This document shows, piece after piece, positions 38,163 to 49,862 of a DNA stretch of 64,000 nt. Position 1 is the stretch's first letter. Each line of letters opens with the position of its first letter. This DNA is from Artemisia argyi (lineage: Eukaryota > Streptophyta > Magnoliopsida > Asterales > Asteraceae). The stretch is from contig CM060703.1 in assembly GCA_030686995.1 (NCBI GenBank), positions 114,957,361-115,021,360 on the forward strand, given 5' to 3'. Position numbers and translations under genes: made by a program. The notes beneath the pieces were generated by a model. The model was not told the origin of the DNA. It saw only the letters and a list, made by a program, of their open reading frames with translations, and did not search any database.

Positions 38163-38764
38163 GCTGTTTCTTGTATATGTATTATGTAGATAACAAAGTG
38201 TATCTTTTGCTTGTAATTTTGTGTGAAAATGTTGAATAAGATACTCTTTTATAAATTAAGTGCGTGACTTAAAAATATACTTGCATTAATGTTTGCTAAG
38301 TTTTATCATTTGACCAAGTGTCTTGGCTCGTTATTTGCTAAGCTTTGTACGGTGCACTTAATATTTGCGCACCCTTCGTGGGATGCGCACGTAAAACTTA
38401 CCTCAACGTCTCAAAAGTAAGGTGCTTAGCAAGGATGCGTGATCCAATGTTGATGGGTTAGCAACCCTCTTACTCAACGAGTGAATTAGTAGGTTTACTC
38501 ATCCTTTATGCCTTCGTGGGTCTTTAATTAGTGCATGCACGCCATGTAGGCAAAAATATAAGAGAACAATATCGATATATATAAGTATATACGCAATAAA
38601 GTGAGATACATTATGGAGTTAGCTAGAAACCATAACATTTTATTGATACTTGCAAGTTTTTTGAAAAAGTAAAAATACAATTCCTAAGAAAGAAAAGAAA
38701 AAACAAACACTTATTGGGCACATCCTAAAGTGCAAAGGTGTCTGTGTAATGGTCGTAGCCTTGC
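38163..38764. other. Convergent spacer between antisense gene and integrase
   Basis: No frame. The antisense transcript and the gag-pol transcript would both end or pass here, running towards each other. Confidence 0.5.
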
Positions 38765-39733
38765 TTAAAAATAACATCTTTTAAGATTGCAGATGTTCCA
38801 AGTGCGCGCTAGGTCGTGACCTTCCATATCGCGCAGCCTGTATGCACCGTTGCCGAGCGCATCAGTGACCTCGTAGGGTCATTCCCATTTAGGTCCGAGC
38901 TTGCCTGTGTCTTCTGCGTGGCTCCCATCGTTGGCGCGGTATACAAAGTCTCCTGGCCTGAAGGAAGTGTGTTTGACCTTTGCATCATAATACTTCTTCA
39001 TTTTTGCCTTAGCCTTTGCTTCGCGTATAGCTGCGCGTTCACGTCTTTCTTCCAGGAAGTCCAAGTCTATGCGCCGCTCCTCGTCATTTGTTGTGACGTT
39101 GACCTCTGCTTTTCGTATAGTTGGCATTCCTATCTCAGCTGGTATGACGGCCTCTGTTCCGTAGACAAGGGAGAATGGCGTGTCGCCAGTACTGGTTTTG
39201 ATTGTGGTGCGATGCGCCCATAAGACATGTGAGAGCTCGTCCACCCATTTTCCTTTGTGTCTGTCAAGGCGCGCTTTTATTCCTTCACCCAAACTGCGAT
39301 TTGCGCGCTCAACTAAACCATTGGTTTGTGGGTGTTTTACTGAAGCGAAGTGTTGCGTGATGTTCAATTGTGCGCACCAATCTTTGAATGGGTTGTCGCA
39401 GAACTGTTTCCCATTATCTGATATAGTCTCTCCAGGTAGTCCGAAGCGACAGACAATGTTGTCCCAGACAAAGCGTTTTACTTGGTTTCCTGTGATGCTC
39501 ACCACCGCATTTGCTTCAATCCACTTTGTAAAGTAATCTATGGCTACGATGAGGAACTTTAGCCCTCCTGCTGCAACTGGGAAGGGTCCTGCGATGTCAA
39601 TGCCCCACTTGTAAAATGGCCATGGTGAGGTAATGGGTGTTAGCTCTTGCTGTGGTCGGCGTGGAATTGGCCTGTGTACTTGGCAATTGCTGCATTTCTT
39701 TATCAGATCGCGTACGTCGCGGTGCATAGTTGG
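38765..39733 (-). pseudogene. Tat integrase
   Basis: Reads MHRDVRDLIKKCSNCQVHRPIP (second half of the HHCC zinc finger), then the catalytic core: GIDIAGPF (first Asp), SDNGKQF (second Asp) and GLVERANRSL (Glu), the D,D-35-E triad. A C-terminal region EGHDLARTWN follows. A stop at 38879-38881 replaces the codon after KWE; the frame then continues to its natural stop at 38765-38767. A TAG at 39734 separates it from the upstream finger half. It would insert the DNA copy into the genome. Confidence 0.9.
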
Positions 39734-40228
39734 CTAATAATACCCCGACCGTAGAGCGCTTGCCACCACGGATCGCGGCCCTGAGTGCATGCTACATGAT
39801 CCAGCATGGATTTCTCGGAGTACATAGTCTGCTTGAAGAGGTCCAACACATCTGAGCCAAGGTTGTAAGAAAGAGCATCGATAGAGTATGTTGTCTCCTC
39901 TGGGCACCTGTTTTATTGTGAACCTGTCAAAGTTTTTAATTAAGGACTTGGTCTTTTCCAGGTATTGGATCATGTGTTCATCCTTGGCTTCATATTCACC
40001 TAGCACATGGTTAGCGACGAGCCGAGAATCTACATTTGCTTCCAAGTTGCGTACACCCATTTGGATTGCGATGCGCAGTCCAGCTAGTAGGGCTTCGTAT
40101 TCTGCCTCATTGTTTGTGGCTGTGAATTCGAAGCGCAGCGCATAGGTGAATTCCATACCTTCTGGATTTGTGAGAATGAGGCTTGCGCCTGATCCATCTA
40201 CGCATGAAGACCCATCTGTGAACAGAAT
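39734..40228 (-). pseudogene. Second (archaeal-type) RNase H joined by deletion to start of integrase
   Basis: FTDGSSCVDGSG and NNEAEYEALLAGL with VDSRLVANHV are the usual blocks of the extra RNase H of Tat elements. After QVPRGDN the frame jumps directly to LYRCSFL and PWLRCVGP, which belong to the beginning of integrase. I estimate about 100 codons are missing (end of RNase H and linker). The histidines of the integrase finger (IHAGSCSMHSG) follow. Ends at a TAG; the upstream TAG at 40229-40231 replaces a Trp codon. Confidence 0.85.
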
Positions 40229-40849
40229 CTAGGGCTCTTGCAGCTCTGTTTTGGTTGCAGATGTTGGGCTATCGCTATCTGGCTTCTCAACGATGAAATC
40301 AGCTAAGATTTGTCCTTTGATTGCAGTGCGCGGTCTATATGAGATGTTATATTCACTTAACAGTACACTCCACTTTTGTAGCCGTCCCGATGCGTCAGGT
40401 TTAGAGATAACTTGTTTAATTGGCTGATCTGTGATTACAGCTATTGGGTGCGCTTGAAAGTATCTGCGCAGCCTTTTGGCTGCGAATACTAGAGCTAAGA
40501 CTAGCTTTTCCATAGCGCTGTAGTTAGTCTCTGTCTTCTTCAAGGCTTTGCTTACAAAGTATATGGGTGTCTGGACGGAGTTCCTATCTGTCAATAGTAC
40601 TGCGCTAACTGCTCCATGAGTTGCCGATAGGTACATGATTAACTCTTCCCCTGGTCGCGGTGCGACAAGTTTGGGAAGAGATGCCAGATGGTGTTTTAGT
40701 TGTTGGAAAGCTTCTTCTGCTTCTTTGGTCCAACGAAAGTCTCCCTTTTTAGTACACTTCGTGAGTGTTTTAAAGAGAGGAAGTGATTTGTCTGCTGACT
40801 TAGATAAGAAACGGTTTAGCCCTGCTAGCTTTCCATTTAATGACTGGAC
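40229..40849 (-). pseudogene. Reverse transcriptase connection and first RNase H (Tat)
   Basis: VQSLNGKLAGLNRFLSKSA, then RWTKEAEEAFQQLK and YFVSKALKKTETNY, through YFQAHPIAVITDQP and ILADFIVE, the standard thumb and Ty3 RNase H order. It is in the same frame as the RT upstream, split from it only by a stop at 40850-40852. Confidence 0.88.
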
Positions 40850-41515
40850 TTATTTGAGTGTGCGCGGTGAGGGGAGATCAATAACAGCCTTTGTTTTTTC
40901 TGGACAAGGCTTGATTCCATCAGGTTCGATTAAGTATCCAAGGAACATGCCTTCGGTTGCGCCAAAGGTGCACTTCTTGAGGTTTAACTTCGTGTTTATT
41001 CGTCCTAATGTTCTGAACGTTTCCTCGATGTCGCGCACCAATTCATCCTCTGTGTGGCTTTTGATGACAAGGTCGTCAACGTAGACCTCCAAGTTGCGAC
41101 CCACTTGTTTCTCGAAAGCTGTGTCCACCAATCGTTGGTATGTTGCGCCTGCATTTTTTAAGCCAAAAGGCATTTTTGTGTAGCAGTAGACTCCTTGACT
41201 GGTGTGGAAAGCTGTTTTTTCTTCATCTTCGACTGCCATCTGAATTTGATGATACCCTTTGTATGCGTCTAGGAAGCATTTGAAAGGGTATCCGCACAGG
41301 GATTCTACCTTCCAGTCTATTTCTGGCAGTGGATAGCAGTCTTGTGGACATGCTTTGTTAAGGTCTGTGAAGTCCACGCACATTCTCCAACTGCCATCGC
41401 TCTTCTTTACCATCACTGGGTTAGAGAGCCAGTCATGATAGTACACTTCGCGCATGATGCCTGCGTCTACGAGTTTGTGTACTTCTTCCAGAATAGCTTT
41501 TGCACGATCTGGGGC
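40850..41515 (-). pseudogene. Reverse transcriptase core (Tat)
   Basis: NPVMVKKSDGSWRMCVDFTD, CYPLPEID, FLDAYKGYHQI, KMPFGLKNAGATYQRLVD and EVYVDDLVIKS give the finger and palm motifs, including the catalytic YVDD. A stop (41516-41518, where a Gln codon is expected) separates it from the RT N-terminus. It copies element RNA into DNA. Confidence 0.92.
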
Positions 41516-42109
41516 TTAGCCGCGCTTCTTCTGTCTTATTGGGGGATATCCTTGTCGGATTTGTAGCTTATGCTCTGTGATAGAGCGTGGCACTCCTGTC
41601 ATGTGTTTTGGTTCCCATGCAAAGATATCCAGATTCTTTTGTAGGAGTGCGCATACGGCTGCTTTACCTTTGTTAGATAAAGATCCACCAATTGAAACTT
41701 GTTGGTCTGGGTAATCGGGGTGAATAGCGACCTTTAGGTTTGATGTTTTTTCTGTACGCTGTTCTGGAATATTCTCTACCTCAGTGGTTACCGCGTTGCA
41801 TTCCTTTGGTGGTACTGTTGTGTTGTAGAGGGTGACAACTCCTCCTTCAACTGGAAATTTGAGCATCCCATGCGCTGTGGATGGCACAGCGCGCATGGAT
41901 GATATTCCAGATCTCCCTATGATGCCGTTGTATGGTGAGGGAGACTTTATTACCATGAAATTTATCCATGTCGCTGTTGAGTGTTGTTCATCTCCTACGA
42001 CCACCAGCAAGCGTAATTGCCCCATGGGCCAAATCTTTTCTCCTGTGAATCCAGTCAGCGACGTTGTTGCTGGTATCAATTGACTTTGGATTCCAGGTTT
42101 CAGTCTTTT
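41516..42109 (-). pseudogene. Protease C-terminus and RT N-terminus (Tat), left side of nested insertion
   Basis: Picks up the protease right after the nested family A element: IPATTSLTGFTGEKIWPMGQ and YNGIIGRSGI. It then runs through the linker to HMTGVPRSITEHKL and RQKKRG. Removing 42115-49862 and one GAAAC restores continuity with 49863-51041 in the same frame. Confidence 0.88.
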
Positions 42110-42114
42110 GAAAC

Positions 42115-43528
42115 TGATGAGGCGAAAAATGATCCGTTTTTAGGGGGTCATTTAAGCCAGAATTCGAATTTATTTGATCAAATATTGCCCTAAATCGTTC
42201 CTTTTGTGATTTTAGGTACTTTGGGATTGAAATCTGGAAAAGGAAGCAATTCGGACGTTTTTGGAGCATAAAAGTGAAGAAAACGCCAAAGTCTTTATTT
42301 TCCAAGCTGGGAACAGTAGGTGACGGCGTCAAGAGCAAAACCTTGACGGCGTCAAGAGCAAATTTCATGAATTCCCATGACGATCCAGAACAGATTTGAC
42401 GGCGTCACGTAGGAAGGGCGTCAAGAGTAAAAGAGTCATGACGGCCTGGAAGTGTATATGTCTTGACGGCGTCAGAAGTAGATCTAGGCAGTCCGAGAAG
42501 AGTTTTGGCGGCGAGGTGACGGCGTCACAGTGTTTGTCTTGACGCCGTCAGACCTATTTTTCTATATATAGTTTTCTAATTTTCACACAAAAAAAAGAGA
42601 AGTTTTGGAGAAACCCTAAGTACGATTTTGGTGCAACTTTTACAGGTTTTTCAAGGGTTCCAAACCCTTGATACCTTGCATTGTAATTGAGATAAGTGTT
42701 CTTCTAATTCAATCAATATGTCTATGTGTTGGTTGTCTATATCTTGTTCTTGTCTCAATTCCATTATGCTAGGCTAGATCTCTTTTGTGTTTGCTTAGAT
42801 CTAATGAAACCTAGATATTGATTATGTGTTGATTACTTGTTTATTCTTGTCTTGGATGAATGATTTATATGTTAGGCTTAAGAAAACTGGCAGATCTCCA
42901 AATGGTAACATGCTTGAACGTCTTAAGAAACATGAACCGAGGCGCACTAGGTCTTTATTGGTTGTATTTAATGCATGAGCCACTGTTTACAATCCCTATA
43001 GTTGTGCTGGGCATGGTGTAGGAGGAGATAAGAGCTCATAGAATTGGGGAGTTATGTGTGCCACCCCATGAATGGTATTAAGGAATACGATCCGTCATCC
43101 ATGCAATTATAACAAGTAATTAACGTGTAAAAGATATCTAGGGAGTAGTGAAATCTAAGTAAACACATTTTCTCCAATTACTGCTCACAACCTTAGTATA
43201 ATTAGTTTATTTTCATTTTTAGTATTTAATTTTGATTGCATTTTAGTATTGGGTTAGTTGACTAGCAACTAATTCCGCCAACTCTTCCAAAACCCCGAGA
43301 TTTTAATTGCTTTCATAAAATATAAAAATACAAAAAAAATCTTCCCTCACCTTTAGAACTAGTATTTAGGCTTTCTAATCCTAGCGACACTATTCCTAAG
43401 CTGAACGATCAATCCCCCGGTACTTGTCACTATACTATACTACAACGATCAGGTACACTGCCTGGTGGGGGTTGTAAGCTTCTCGAGATCCCTCGAGAGG
43501 TAAAGCCTGTTGCGATTCCCACGTATCA
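42115..43528 (+). repeat. Family A 5' LTR
   Basis: 1414 bp. Carries the TGACG(G/C)CGTCA palindromes at about 42321-42550 and TATATATAG near 42563. Confidence 0.93.
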
Positions 43529-43534
43529 AGTTTT

Positions 43535-43553
43535 TGGCGCCGCAGCCCGGGGA
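43535..43553 (+). promoter_or_regulatory. Primer binding site of family A (degenerate tRNA-Asp type)
   Basis: TGGCGCCGCAGCCCGGGGA, close to but not identical with the sites of N1 and N2 (an extra base and changes in the middle). Confidence 0.65.
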
Positions 43554-43701
43554 ATAGTTATTGTCTAGGTTAGTATTTCTTTTTATTAGGTCTACTTGCT
43601 AGATTCCTTTCTAGTAAGATTTTTTTATTTTATTTTTAGGTCTTCTTTAGTCTATCTTATTTCTTCGTGCCTTTGTTCGTAACTCTTTACCTTCCGACAT
43701 C

Positions 43702-45258
43702 ATGGAAGGTGGTAACATCTTTGAACCCGTCATCCCACCACAACAAAACCCACCACTAGAATCCCTTAGGCCCCGAACCTTAGGAGAGTATTCCCGACCT
43801 AGCCACCAAGGCTACTGAAACACCATTGAGCTCACCGGAGCCAATGTGACCACCTTGCGATCCGACACAATCCGGTTGGTGCAAAGTGGATGTGCATTCC
43901 ATGGACTTCGTTCCGAAGATCCAAACCAACATCTTAAGGACTTTCTCAAAATCGTAGATTCCGTAGACCTAGGTTTTGAAACTAGAGAGACTACCCGTTT
44001 ACGCCTATTCCAATTCTCTCTACAGGATCAAGCTAGTCAATGGCTCGAGCGTTTACCCGCGGGATCCATTACCACATGGGACAATCTCGCCAATCGCTTC
44101 CTTACCCAATTCTTTCCGCCGGAAAAGACTGCAATGCTTAGAAGGGACATTTTGATGTTTGAGCAACAACGGGGTGAAACTTTCTACGAGGCTTGGGCCC
44201 GTTTTAAGGATCTCCTCCACAAGATCCCTCATCATGGCATAAACCTTTGGTTATTAGTCCAAATTTTCTATGACCATGTTGACTATTACACTAAGCGCAC
44301 CATCGACAGGGCCGCGGGAGGTAAATTGCGTGATAAGAACGCCGAGGAGTCTTGGGAAATTATCGAAGAGCTCGCTGTTGATAATCATGAGATATGGGAA
44401 TTTAAACATACGATAGAAGCGGCCATCAATGCAGTCTCGACATCTGGAGGAACCACCGAAATCCCCGATGAACTCCTATGCAAACTTGAGGCAAAAGTTG
44501 ACTATTTTGAGGAAAGGCAAAGGAGACCTTTAAGTCCTAGACGGGCTACTGTCAATTCTGTCTCAAAAACAACTTCGGCACCATTATCTGAGTCACCCTC
44601 TAGAGAAAACGCCGAGACTTTTCAGAACTATGCCCCACCTTGTTCCCCTCCCAAAGAGCTTAGTTCGGAGTTTGAAGCTAGGATGAGAGAATATATGGAA
44701 ACTCACTCAGATCGACTTGCTAGATTCGAGGAAGCAGTTTATAAGCAGAAAGAGGAAATGCAGGAGAAAATGAATGAGATGATGAGTCTATTAGAGGAGT
44801 ATGCCAACCAGAGAACCCCCGAAAGAATACTACTAAGGAAAGAAAGCGCCACTCCCACCACCCAATTTGTTAACTCCATCACCATCGTCCAAAAAGATAA
44901 CGAGAAGGTAGAAACTCCTGCTAAACAGACCTTAGAAAAACCACCAGAATCCCAACCTTTGAGCTACTACCTGAAACATGATATAAACGAAAACACCATA
45001 ACAAATTGGATTAAGGGTGATGGGCGTAACCAACCTCCCAATCAGGGTTCTGAAAATGAGGAAGAAGTGAAAGATGAGTATGATACGCTACCTGGAGGAT
45101 CAGTATTCGAAAGACTAGTGGTACAAAAGGTAGCTACTAAGCAGGTGGCATGTGAGAACTTTGAGATACCAACAAGCATTGGGGACTTGAAATATCTTAG
45201 TGCTTTCGCCGACCAAGGATCGGAAGTAAACCTTATGCCCCTAACTATTTACATCTAA
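43702..45258 (+). pseudogene. gag: Family A gag and start of protease
   Basis: The ATG at 43702 (MEGGNIFEP) opens the frame. A TGA at 43816 interrupts it after 38 codons and it stays open from there. Residues about 65-215 are an Athila gag core: RLRLFQFSLQDQASQWLERL, FLTQFFPPEKTAMLRRDI and FKDLLHKIPHHGI. No zinc knuckle is present. A coiled, Glu/Lys/Met-rich stretch follows (about 320-370). At about residue 501 comes a protease active-site region FADQGSEVNLMP, where the usual D-x-G-A-S is altered. It ends at TAA 45256-45258, a single stop, since the same frame continues in the next feature. Confidence 0.88.
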
Positions 45259-45972
45259 CTAACGTCAAAAATGCCAGCCCCTACTCGTGTTAGGCTATCT
45301 CTCATTGGGCACTCGTACATATATCCCCTAGGGATCGCAGAAGATGTATTAGTTAATGTCACAGGATTCATGTACCCCGTTGATTTTATGATCATCGATG
45401 ATAAAGGGGATGGATGCATGACAATAATCCTTGGGTTACCATTCCTCACTACCGCTAGGGCTGTCATTAAATATGAAGGTAGGAAGATCGAGCTTAAATC
45501 TGGAAAAAGAAAGATTAGCTTTCCCATGACCCCAAGAAGTAAGCATGAGAGTTTGAGTTGGAGAAAGATCAAAAACAACACTGACACGACACCCATTCGT
45601 GTTCAGAATAAAATTCTTGCATGGGAGGCAAGAATCAAAAGCTATAAGGAAGCCAAAAATGAGAGAAGCAAAAACAATAAGGTTCAAGTCGAATTCGAAC
45701 ATACTCAACCCATAGATAATCATGTACCATTTGAGGAAGGGAACTTGGTACTCTTGAGACACTTAGAAACAACAATACCGCCCGACAAACCAAGTCCTTG
45801 GTGGTATGGGCCATTCACAATCGAAGGTGTGAGCCAAGATGGGGTAGCTAATTTGAGAAGCAGATTAGGTGGGGTGGTGATTGCGAGTATCGACAGATTG
45901 AGGCACTACCACCATAACAGTAATGATCGCAACTATATGGGGTATATCTTTTGCAATGATGAGATCACGTAG
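45259..45972 (+). pseudogene. Family A protease end fused to integrase-tail-like (GPY/F) region
   Basis: In frame with gag after one TAA. It has IYPLGIAEDVLVNVTGF and TIILGLPFLTTARAVI, the second half of an Athila protease. After a Lys/Arg-rich linker it continues as EGNLVLLRHLE, WWYGPFTIEGV and IASIDRLRHYHH, which looks like the C-terminal GPY/F module of a Ty3 integrase. Reverse transcriptase, both RNase H and the integrase core are absent between them, so an internal deletion probably fused the two ends. ATG at 45271 could also start it alone. Confidence 0.75.
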
Positions 45973-45985
45973 TAACCCATGACCT

Positions 45986-46042
45986 TGAGTCTAGCTACAA
46001 GACTCGTAAATAAAGAAAAGCGCTTCTTGGGAGGCAACCCAT
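45986..46042 (+). ncRNA. Conserved AGCT-loop hairpin and GGGAGGCA block (family A)
   Basis: TGAGTC (45986-45991) pairs with GACTCG (46001-46006) around TAGCTACAA, using one G-T pair. Then come an A-rich run and CTTCTTGGGAGGCAACCCAT, whose TGGG and CCCA can also pair. It is the counterpart of N1 13461-13520 and N2 60258-60277. Confidence 0.6.
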
Positions 46043-48448
46043 GTTTTGTGTGATTTTATTTGTTTGTTTGTTATTTGCTTCCGTATGCATGCTTTATTTT
46101 TATTGTTGGTTGATCATGTTTCTCAATTAAAATATGGAAATACTTTACTTTGTTGTTTAGCCTAGTCTTAACTCCACCTAAAAGTATTTTTGCAAAAGAT
46201 AAGTGTAAGGGGAAACCCCAAATATGTTTTTAAGAAACAAACCGATCATGATTCTCCACAATATTAAATGAACATGTATATTCGTATTTGTTAGAGTCAA
46301 ATGCTTGTATTGAGTCATAATGAAGTTTTGCAGGATTTTCCAGGAAGTAGGACCAAGTTTTTCCAGAAATTTTCCGGAAACTTAACATAAGAATTTCTGC
46401 AGGTCCATTCTGACGGCGTCAGAGGTTTACTCTTGACGGCGTCAGGAGTTAAAATCTGGAAATTTTACCGGTTTTGTTTTTCTAACGGAGTCTTATGGTT
46501 TTTGTGAATTATTAAGTTTTATAATCTCCAGGAAATCTGCAAACTTCATTCCACAAGCATTATATCTTATTTTGTTTTCTAGGACTTAGAAACTTATATA
46601 GGATGCCACCGATTTTACGCGAGGTTGTCTTGTCTATTTTGTCAGGTTTTACAGGTTATGTATGACAAGAAGATGATTTATATTCTAGAAGGGAAGCTTT
46701 GATTGTTCATTTTCTTGGAGGAAGATTTAACCTGGCCACCTATAATCCATACCGAGCGAATCAGGGGAGTATTTAATTTCATTCTCTTTACTTTTTCACT
46801 TTTACATTCTTTACTTGAACATTGGGGACAATGTTCATCTTAAGTGTAAGGGGAGGGTAAAAAGATGATACCTTACATATGCACTTTCGCTTGAGTTTGT
46901 TTTGTTTGATGGTAGATGTGTAATAAAACTATGAGAAATACTTGTTAGTGTAATTTTAGCGCCAAATTTAAATTTTTTTACAACATTTAGGAGTGAAACT
47001 TTAGCCATAGCAAGCGTCTCATGGATAGGAGATTGTATGACTAGCACATAACCGTATATTCAGAAAAATTTTCCACCCAAATATGTGAGGTTCGCCTTTA
47101 GATTTGATAGGAAAAGCATTTACTATTAGTGCTTATGAGTGTACCGGTAGCATTTAGATTCTAGAACTTGCGTTAGTGATGCATCCCGAGACCGCTAGTG
47201 AGACTACATTCGTGTGGTAGGATTTACTACATGATAAGAGGCATTAGGATTACCCTTGTGTTAAACCCGTATTATAATTACTTGACCATTTAAGTCATAT
47301 TACTTGGCTAGTTAAGTCAACTAATTTTTCCCACACCCTTAGCGTTGTACTCATTTTTAGTACACGATACCACTAGTACACCCCTCCGAGCCTATCTTTT
47401 CGTTTCTAACTTTAAGCATTTTACTTAAAGGGAGAATTTGTTACACCCCACTTAAATGTACAACCAAATCGCCTTAGCCTTCCGTGTATGCGCTCATTTT
47501 TAGTGCATTATTGTTATTTGTTAAACCCTAAGTTAACTTTCTAATTGATTACATGGTTGCTAAGTCGAGTCATATCCTTGTACATATTGTTTTGGGACGA
47601 TTGGGACTCATGGGTAAGTACTTATTTTATGGAGTAATGGGGAAGAACATCATTTATTACCCCCATATGTACGTTAATCTTAAAAGTGCTCCAAGTGTTT
47701 TGATTTTCTTAATTCGAGTCATTAGTTTAGTTTATTGTAAAGTATGTAAAGATTCAAGTGTAAGGGGAATTCCCATTCCCTATGATGTATTATTTTGGAT
47801 GGTAGGGTAAGAGTGTATGCAAAAAAAAAAAAAAAAAAAAAAAAAAATCGAAAAATCAAGAAAAAAAAAAAAAAAAAAACAAAAAAAGAGAAAAAAACAT
47901 ACGGACTACCATCCCTTTTCATTCTATGTTCAATTTATATTTTTGTTATTTTTCATTTATTAGCTTAAGTCGAGTTTAGTCTTGGCTTAGCAACGCCATA
48001 TTGTACATGTAATTGACTAAGATTGTTAACTCGCCACCAGTAAAACTTCCTTTATCCAACAAAACCGTGTATTTCATATCCCTACACCTAACGTTACAAC
48101 CCTTTAAAAGACATCTTTGATAGGTTATCCTAGGTGCTTACGCCATGTGGTGGAGGTTTGATCCTTTCCCAAGCCTATGGTAATCTATTTTGCTATGACA
48201 GGTAGTGAGAGATATCTTCCGTTTCCATATTGTAATGTATGCTTTATTACACCCGAGAGATGTGAGTATCTAAACACTAGTTGTGAGGTGCTTGTGTATA
48301 ACCTCCGTGCTTGTCTATTGGTCTTTAGTGGAATGATTATTTGTTGTAATTACTTTTATATTAGTGTTAAATGACCCCTAACTTGTATTTTGACTAGAAT
48401 AAAAGCGCATTTGCTTAAGGACAAGCAAATCTCAAGTGTAAGGGTATA
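46043..48448 (+). other. Non-coding 3' interior of family A element
   Basis: About 2.4 kb without a protein-like frame. It contains two more TGACGGCGTCA-type palindromes (about 46410 and 46433), the hairpin at 46817, an A-rich tract (47820-47890) and the polypurine tract AAGTGTAAGGGTATA at 48434-48448. From 47848 it is collinear with window positions 1-630. Confidence 0.7.
46817..46836 (+). other. ATTG-GGGA-CAAT hairpin (family A)
   Basis: GAACATTG and CAATGTTC pair perfectly around GGGA; TTAAGTGTAAGGGGAGGG follows. Confidence 0.65.
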
Positions 48449-49862
48449 TGATGAGGCGAAAAATGATTCGTTTTTAGGGGGTCATTTAAGCCGAAATTCG
48501 AATTTATTTGATCAAATATTGCCCTAAATCGTTCCTTTTGTGATTTTAGGTACTTTGGGAGTGAAATCTGGAAAAGGAAGCAATTCGGACGTTTTTGGAG
48601 CATAAAAGTGAAGAAAACGTCAAAGTCTTAATTTTCCAAGCTGGGAACAGTAGGTGACGGCGTCAAGAGCAAAACCTTGACGGCGTCAAGAGCAAATTTC
48701 ATGAGTTCCCATGACGATCCAGAGCAGATTTGACGGCGTCACGTAGGAAGGGCGTCAAGAGTAAAAGAGTCATGACTGCCTGGAAGTGTATATGTCTTGA
48801 CGGCGTCAGAAGTAGATCTAGGCAGTCCGAGAAGAGTTTTGGCGGCGAGGTGACGGCGTCACAGTGTTTGTCTTGACGCCGTCAGACCTATTTTTCTATA
48901 TATAGTTTTCTAATTTTCACACAAAAAAAAGAGAAGTTTTGGAGAAACCCTAAGTACGATTTTGGTGCAACTTTTATAGGTTTTTCAAGGGTTCCAAACC
49001 CTTGATACATTGCATTGTAATTGAGATAAGTGTTCTTCTAATTCAATCAATATGTCTATGTGTTGGTTGTCTATATCTTGTTCTTGTCTCAATTCCATTA
49101 TGCTAGGCTAGATCTCTTTTGTGTTTGCTTAGATCTAATAAAACCTAGATATTGATTATGTGTTGATTACTTGTTTATTCTTGTCTTGGATGAATGATTT
49201 ATATGTTAGGCTTAAGAAAACTGGCAGATCTCCAAATGGTAACATGCTTGAACGTCTTAAGAAACATGAACCGAGGCGCACTAGGTCTTTATTGGTTGTA
49301 TTTAATGCATGAGCCACTGTTTACAATCCCTATAGTTATGCTGGGCATGGTGTAGGAGGAGATAAGAGCTCATAGAATTGGGGAGTTATGTGTGCCACCC
49401 CATGAATGATATTAAGGAATACGATTCGTCATCCATGCAATTATAACAAGTAATTAACGTGTAAAAGATATCTAGGGAGTAGTGAAATCTAAGTAAACAC
49501 ATTTTCTCCAATTACTGCTCACAACCTTAGTATAATTAGTTTATTTTCATTTTTAGTATTTAATTTTGATTGCATTTTAGTATTGGGTTAGTTGACTAGC
49601 AACTAATTCCGCCCACTCTTCCAAAACCCCGAGATTTTAATTGCTTTCATAAAATATGAAAATACAAAAAAAATCTTCCCTCACCTTTAGAACTAGTATT
49701 TAGGCTTTCTAATCCTAGCGACACTATTCCTAAGCTGAACGATCAATCCCCCGGTACTTGTCACTATACTATACTACAACGATCAGGTACACTGCTTGGT
49801 GGGGGTTGTAAGCTTCTCGAGATCCCTCGAGAGGTAAAGCCTGTTGCGATTCCCACGCATCA
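48449..49862 (+). repeat. Family A 3' LTR
   Basis: 1414 bp, partner of 42115-43528, followed by the target duplication GAAAC. Confidence 0.93.

Larger units (their letters stand above)
42115..49862 (+). mobile_element. Family A Athila-like non-autonomous element, complete (7.75 kb)
   Basis: LTRs 42115-43528 and 48449-49862, both 1414 bp with TG...CA ends and about 1% different by eye. The target duplication is GAAAC at 42110-42114 and 49863-49867, lying inside the Tat protease frame. It holds one long gag-protease frame fused to an integrase-like tail and no polymerase. The insertion is younger than the Tat host, as its smaller LTR divergence also suggests. Confidence 0.95.

Noticed and set aside
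38816..41084. Plus-strand frames over the Tat pol region (38816-39223, 39180-39536, 40635-41084)
   Set aside because: Shadows of integrase, RNase H and RT on the minus strand.
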